The notes below the pieces were generated by a model. That model worked only from the letters and a program-made list of their open reading frames with translations, was not told where the DNA came from and made no database searches. The position numbers and the translations under genes are program-made. A DNA stretch of 64,000 nucleotides from Bryobacteraceae bacterium (GTDB lineage Bacteria; Acidobacteriota; Terriglobia; Bryobacterales; Bryobacteraceae). The DNA is taken from the NCBI GenBank assembly GCA_019752335.1, contig JAIEMJ010000010.1:53789-117788 (forward strand), read 5' to 3'. Below are positions 61,083-64,000 of this stretch, piece by piece. Every line of letters starts with the position of its first letter. Position 1 is the stretch's first letter.

Positions 61083-61313
61083 TCACTTGGCGAAATTGCG
61101 TAGGGCTTCCTCGCCCGCTTCCTGGTCTTGCGCCCAGCTTCCGCCGGAGATGCCAATGCCGCCGATTATCGCCCTGTCTTCCATGAGCGGAAAACCGCCA
61201 GCCGCCGCCATGACGCGGGGAACAGGCCTGAGGTTTGAAGCTCCGTGGTCAGAAGCTCGGTGGTCGGCCTGTCGCGCCAACGAAACGAATGCATCAGATT
61301 GTGGAATATCCAT
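61083..61313 (-). pseudogene. GlcG/HbpS-like (DUF336) C-terminal fragment
   Basis: About 76 codons encode SNLRPVPRVMAAAGGFPLMEDRAIIGGIGISGGSWAQDQEAGEEALRNFAK, the C-terminal half of the GlcG/HbpS family (usual length near 140). The N-terminal half is missing; the first 25 residues look partly degenerate. It lies between two MDR genes. Without its N-terminal strands it should not fold as the family does. Confidence 0.7.
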
Positions 61314-61348
61314 GAAGTAACCCTTCTTGTCGGATTGCGAAGATGTAC

Positions 61349-62335
61349 CTACCCCAGCGTGATCACGATCTTGCCGACCTGCTGATTGCTTTCGAGGTGC
61401 GTGTAGGCCTCAACCACCTCTTCGAACCGAAATACACGATCCACTTTCGGCTTGAACGTACCGTCGGCGAGCCGATCGTAGATATACCGCTTCATCCTTT
61501 CAAGCCGTTCCGGCGTCTTGGTTTGCGTCAGAAGATAGAAGGTCAGCGCAACACCCTTCCCTATACCGGACATGGGGTATGACGTCGGCTTGCCGGACAG
61601 CATTCCGTAGAGGAAGATGGTTCCCTCGAAGGCTGTTGCCTGCGCTAGCAGATTCACATAGTCACCGCCGACAGGATCGAACACGATACGGGCCAGCTTG
61701 CCTTTGGTGATCTCGGTGACACAGGCCGGCAGATCTTCCTCCTCAGTCGCGATTACGTAATCCGCTCCTAAATCGAGCAACTGCTGCTTCTTGCTGGAAG
61801 TTCGGGTAGTGGCAATGGCGACCGCTCCCTGGGCTTTCGTTATCTGGATAGCCGCGAGTCCGACAGAGGAACTCGCCGCCGTGATGAGGACGAAGTCTCC
61901 GGGGCGAACCTTTCCGAGCTCTACCAATGCGCCATAGGCTGTTGTGTACTGCATCCAGACGGCGGCGCAGTCGACATCGGAGAGTGTGGGTGGTAGTTCA
62001 GCGATCTCGTGTGCTGGCACGATCGCCTTCTCGGCAAAAACTGGATAATCATTCATCGAGAATCCAGGGATGGTGCCCACCCGTCTACCGATGAGCGACG
62101 GATCCACATCTTGACCGACCGCAGTGATCTTTCCTACAGCTTCATATCCGAGCCCGGATGGCAGTTTCGGCTGCTCGATATAGTGTCCGTGGAAAAACAT
62201 ACTTTCAGCGCGATTGAGACCAACCGCGACAACGTCGATGGCAATCTCACCCTTCTGGGGTTGACGCACAGCGATTTCTTCGATCTTCAAAACCTCTGGA
62301 CCACCGATCTCGTGGAACCGTACTGCTTTCGGCAT
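61349..62335 (-). CDS. zinc-free MDR oxidoreductase, NADPH:quinone reductase type
   Basis: A 328-aa protein: KAVRFHEIGGPEVLKIEEI, VGLNRAESMFFHGHYIEQPKLPSGLGYEAVGKITAVGQDVD, VLITAASSSVGLAAIQITKAQGA. The AASSSVG cofactor turn is typical of the quinone oxidoreductase branch. No zinc ligands. AAGGAGACATGC precedes the ATG at 62335. Paralogue in style to the gene at 60035 but only distantly similar. Same-strand with its neighbours. Confidence 0.9.
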   Translation of the reverse strand: MPKAVRFHEIGGPEVLKIEEIAVRQPQKGEIAIDVVAVGLNRAESMFFHGHYIEQPKLPSGLGYEAVGKITAVGQDVDPSLIGRRVGTIPGFSMNDYPVFAEKAIVPAHEIAELPPTLSDVDCAAVWMQYTTAYGALVELGKVRPGDFVLITAASSSVGLAAIQITKAQGAVAIATTRTSSKKQQLLDLGADYVIATEEEDLPACVTEITKGKLARIVFDPVGGDYVNLLAQATAFEGTIFLYGMLSGKPTSYPMSGIGKGVALTFYLLTQTKTPERLERMKRYIYDRLADGTFKPKVDRVFRFEEVVEAYTHLESNQQVGKIVITLG

Positions 62336-62496
62336 GCATGTCTCCTTGGAACGCTCTTACTTACTTAAAACATTCGTGTGCTTAGTGGCTGCGAGCGCTT
62401 GACGCACGGCCTGGTGGGGTCGCCGGGTTCGAATTGTCAGCCTGCACGTGCGAACGCCACTCGCGAGACTTGCGGTCTCGGTATGTCTTTAGAAGT

Positions 62497-63033
62497 TCAT
62501 CCACTAATTCCACGAAGCAGTGACGAGGATTGGCTGTCAGTGCCAGGCAGTTTCCAGTGCGGACGGACGAAATGGCAGGTATATCCGTGCGGATTCCGTT
62601 CGAGGTAACCCTGATGTTCAGGTTCCGCCTCCCAGAAGTCGCCCGCAGCCACAATCTCGGTCACTACTTTTGCGGGCCACAAACCAGACGCATCAACGTC
62701 GGCGACCATGTCTTCCGCTGTCCGTTTCTGCATATCGTTGGTGTAGAAGATCGCCGAGCGATAGCTCGTTCCAGTATCGTTCCCCTGTCCATTCTTTGTG
62801 CTCGGATCGTGGATTTGAAAAAAGCGCTCGAGGATCTTGCGGTAGCTGACGCGGGCAGGATCAAAGAGAATTTCAATAGCTTCGGCGTGTGAGCCGTGAT
62901 TGCGGTAGGTTGCGTTGGGAACGTCACCTCCCGCATATCCGACCTGCGTTGAAATCACTCCTTCACTTCGCCGGAACAGATCTTGCATCCCCCAGAAGCA
63001 ACCTCCGGCAAGAACCGCCCGTTCGGTTGTCAT
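62497..63033 (-). CDS. msrA: peptide methionine sulfoxide reductase MsrA
   Basis: A 178-aa enzyme. The catalytic GCFWG lies at residues 11-15 (Cys12). [40 protein letters not shown] and [27 protein letters not shown] are diagnostic. It reduces the S-epimer of methionine sulfoxide. The start overlaps the msrB stop by 4 nt, so both repair enzymes are made together. No signal peptide, so cytoplasmic. Confidence 0.95.
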   Translation of the reverse strand: MTTERAVLAGGCFWGMQDLFRRSEGVISTQVGYAGGDVPNATYRNHGSHAEAIEILFDPARVSYRKILERFFQIHDPSTKNGQGNDTGTSYRSAIFYTNDMQKRTAEDMVADVDASGLWPAKVVTEIVAAGDFWEAEPEHQGYLERNPHGYTCHFVRPHWKLPGTDSQSSSLLRGISG

Positions 63034-63479
63034 TGAGCTTCCCTCACTTGAGTAATATAGGAGCCATATCCTTCTACTTCCATCTCGTCAAGAGGGATGA
63101 ACCGCAAAGAAGCCGAATTGATGCAATAACGCAATCCACCACGATCTTCCGGACCGTCCGCGAAAACATGACCGAGGTGGCTATTTGCTTGCGCTGATCG
63201 TACCTCGGTGCGGACCACTCCGTGCGATGTATCTCGCAACTCGCTCACGTTGTCGGGTTCCAGAGGTTTCGTGAAACTAGGCCACCCGCAGCTGGAGTCA
63301 AACTTGTCGGAGGAAGCAAAAAGCGGCTGTCCCGACACGACATCGACGTAGATGCCAGGTTCTTCGTTGTCAAGGTACTCGCCACTGCCGGGGGCCTCGG
63401 TCCCGCTCTGTTGCGTCACCCGGTATTGCTCCGGCGTGAGTTTCCGGATCTGATCTTGGAAGGCATTAGACGTTTTCAT
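63030..63479 (-). CDS. msrB: peptide methionine sulfoxide reductase MsrB
   Basis: A 149-aa enzyme for the R-epimer. [56 protein letters not shown], then [10 protein letters not shown] and [15 protein letters not shown] with the catalytic Cys. The CxxC zinc pairs of many MsrB are absent. The first eleven residues ([11 protein letters not shown]) are encoded by a 77-bp repeat that also provides the start of the next gene upstream. It overlaps that gene by 14 nt. Confidence 0.95.
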   Translation of the reverse strand: MKTSNAFQDQIRKLTPEQYRVTQQSGTEAPGSGEYLDNEEPGIYVDVVSGQPLFASSDKFDSSCGWPSFTKPLEPDNVSELRDTSHGVVRTEVRSAQANSHLGHVFADGPEDRGGLRYCINSASLRFIPLDEMEVEGYGSYITQVREAQ

Positions 63480-63522
63480 CTTGATTCACTCTCTTTGATG
63501 CGACGTAAGCTTCTCCACAGGT
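63446..63522 (+). repeat. 77-bp direct repeat, copy 1
   Basis: Identical over 77 bp to 63924-64000, offset 478 bp. It covers the end of the YkgB-like gene and the first 11 codons of msrB. The second copy runs to the window edge, so the full repeat may be longer. Confidence 0.9.
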
Positions 63523-63957
63523 CCAGACGGCCGCGCCTAGAAGCACTACATCTTTAATTATGAACTGCCCCACGGAGGCAGAAAGGGCGGGGAAACCTCC
63601 CAAGGTCGGCTCCCATCCCGGTGCGGAGAACAAAAAGGAGATCGTGGTAAGAAACATCACAATCGCACCGGCGCTCCCCGCGGCTGAGGCCAAGGGCAAC
63701 CATGGCCGAAAAGCAATCAGCAAAGCTACCGTGACTTCTACGATACCCAGACCGTGTGAAAAGTCCCTAACGGAAAGGAAGCTGTACATCCAGCCCATTA
63801 GTGGGCTAGATGCCACCAGAGGCTGTATGCCGCTTGCTTCGTAGGCTGTAAACTTCATGAGTCCTATCCATAGGATCACCAAAGCTAAACCATATCGAAG
63901 GATATGAGCACCGAAGAGTTGCGGGATCTGATCTTGGAAGGCATTAGACGTTTTCAT
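63466..63957 (-). CDS. DUF417/YkgB-like inner-membrane protein with msrB-derived start
   Basis: A 163-aa protein. From residue 15 it follows the YkgB/RclC family: [106 protein letters not shown]. Four membrane helices. Homologues are linked to reactive-chlorine resistance. The first 11 codons are identical to those of msrB because of the repeat, so the native start has been replaced. It still has the same upstream ribosome region as msrB. Confidence 0.85.
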   Translation of the reverse strand: MKTSNAFQDQIPQLFGAHILRYGLALVILWIGLMKFTAYEASGIQPLVASSPLMGWMYSFLSVRDFSHGLGIVEVTVALLIAFRPWLPLASAAGSAGAIVMFLTTISFLFSAPGWEPTLGGFPALSASVGQFIIKDVVLLGAAVWTCGEAYVASKRVNQDENV

Positions 63958-64000
63958 CTTGATTCACTCTCTTTGATGCGACGTAAGCTTCTCCACAGGT
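63924..64000 (+). repeat. 77-bp direct repeat, copy 2, reaches window edge
   Basis: Same sequence as 63446-63522. It supplies the first codons of the YkgB-like gene and the end of a further gene to the right. A tandem duplication of about 478 bp explains the arrangement. Confidence 0.9.
63944..64000 (-). CDS. 3' end of a further YkgB-like gene copy (partial)
   Basis: The last 18 codons and stop ([18 protein letters not shown]) are identical to those of the YkgB-like gene at 63466. The rest lies outside the window. It may be a complete second copy or only the duplicated tail. Confidence 0.55.
   Translation of the reverse strand, partial: TCGEAYVASKRVNQDENV

Noticed and set aside
62397..62450. 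Second T-loop-like GGGTTCGAAT sequence
   Set aside because: No cloverleaf can be formed with flanking bases.
1..64000. CRISPR arrays
   Set aside because: No regularly spaced repeat-spacer series was seen; the phased or iterated motifs found are too short or irregular and have no cas genes nearby.

Overview
The window reads as a high-GC Acidobacteriota chromosome, most likely a Solibacter/Bryobacter-type organism. This is inferred from the PadR + long MacB/FtsX-like permease ('ADOP') arrangement, the TPR-CHAT protein, secreted hydrolases, and a family of short intergenic repeats seen eight times between 20.8 and 41.9 kb. No rRNA, tRNA or CRISPR array was found.

Region 1 (1-13.1 kb) is a defence island. 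At the left edge, on the minus strand, a metallo-beta-lactamase-fold hydrolase is followed, with overlapping stop and start, by the 5' part of a gene whose product carries an E2 (ubiquitin-conjugating-like) active-site signature. It is cut by the window edge. Divergent from it lie a wHTH-WYL regulator of the BrxR/CapW type and an overlapping membrane protein; the shared promoter region holds two palindromes. A type I restriction-modification operon follows: hsdM, hsdS, an AlbA_2/HATPase gene, hsdR and a YgjP-type metallopeptidase.

Region 2 (13.1-19.2 kb) holds a fourfold-iterated 15-bp motif and then an unusual cassette: an exported TPR-CHAT protease-like protein, an overlapping S41 PDZ peptidase, a convergent sigma/anti-sigma pair, and a small all-beta protein. 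I cannot match it to a named system and consider it, with the E2/MBL/WYL locus, the best candidate for undescribed biology.

Region 3 (19.2-42 kb) is host-like: PadR/epimerase, a cyanophycinase-like S51 peptidase, two ADOP permeases, an exported methyltransferase, an exported lipase-like hydrolase, then a minus-strand run (pirin, NTF2-like, GMC oxidoreductase, a broken second pirin copy, a leaderless ligand-binding protein, isochorismatase-like, SnoaL-like and a MarR-AraC fusion regulator), a haloperoxidase-like hydrolase, a decayed hydrolase, DUF4260 and a trypsin-like protease.

Region 4 (42.1-59.9 kb) is a conjugative module flanked by a RibD-type reductase, an arr (rifamycin ADP-ribosyltransferase) gene and a 177-bp MITE. 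It has a complete trbBCDEJKLFGI mating-pair set, a RepB-type primase, ssb, a short sigma-like protein, and an IncP-like tra block (traM, traL, traK / oriT / traJ, relaxase). The oriT interval has five 10-bp-phased repeats, and a palindrome sharing a 12-bp core with the trb promoter region suggests coordinated control. No coupling protein (TraG/VirD4) or integrase is visible, so the element is incomplete here or its remainder lies elsewhere.

Region 5 (60-64 kb) is host-like redox metabolism: two quinone-oxidoreductase-type MDR proteins, a GlcG fragment, msrA, msrB and a DUF417 (YkgB-like) membrane protein. The last two share the same first 11 codons because of a 77-bp direct repeat, which looks like a recent tandem duplication or an assembly feature.
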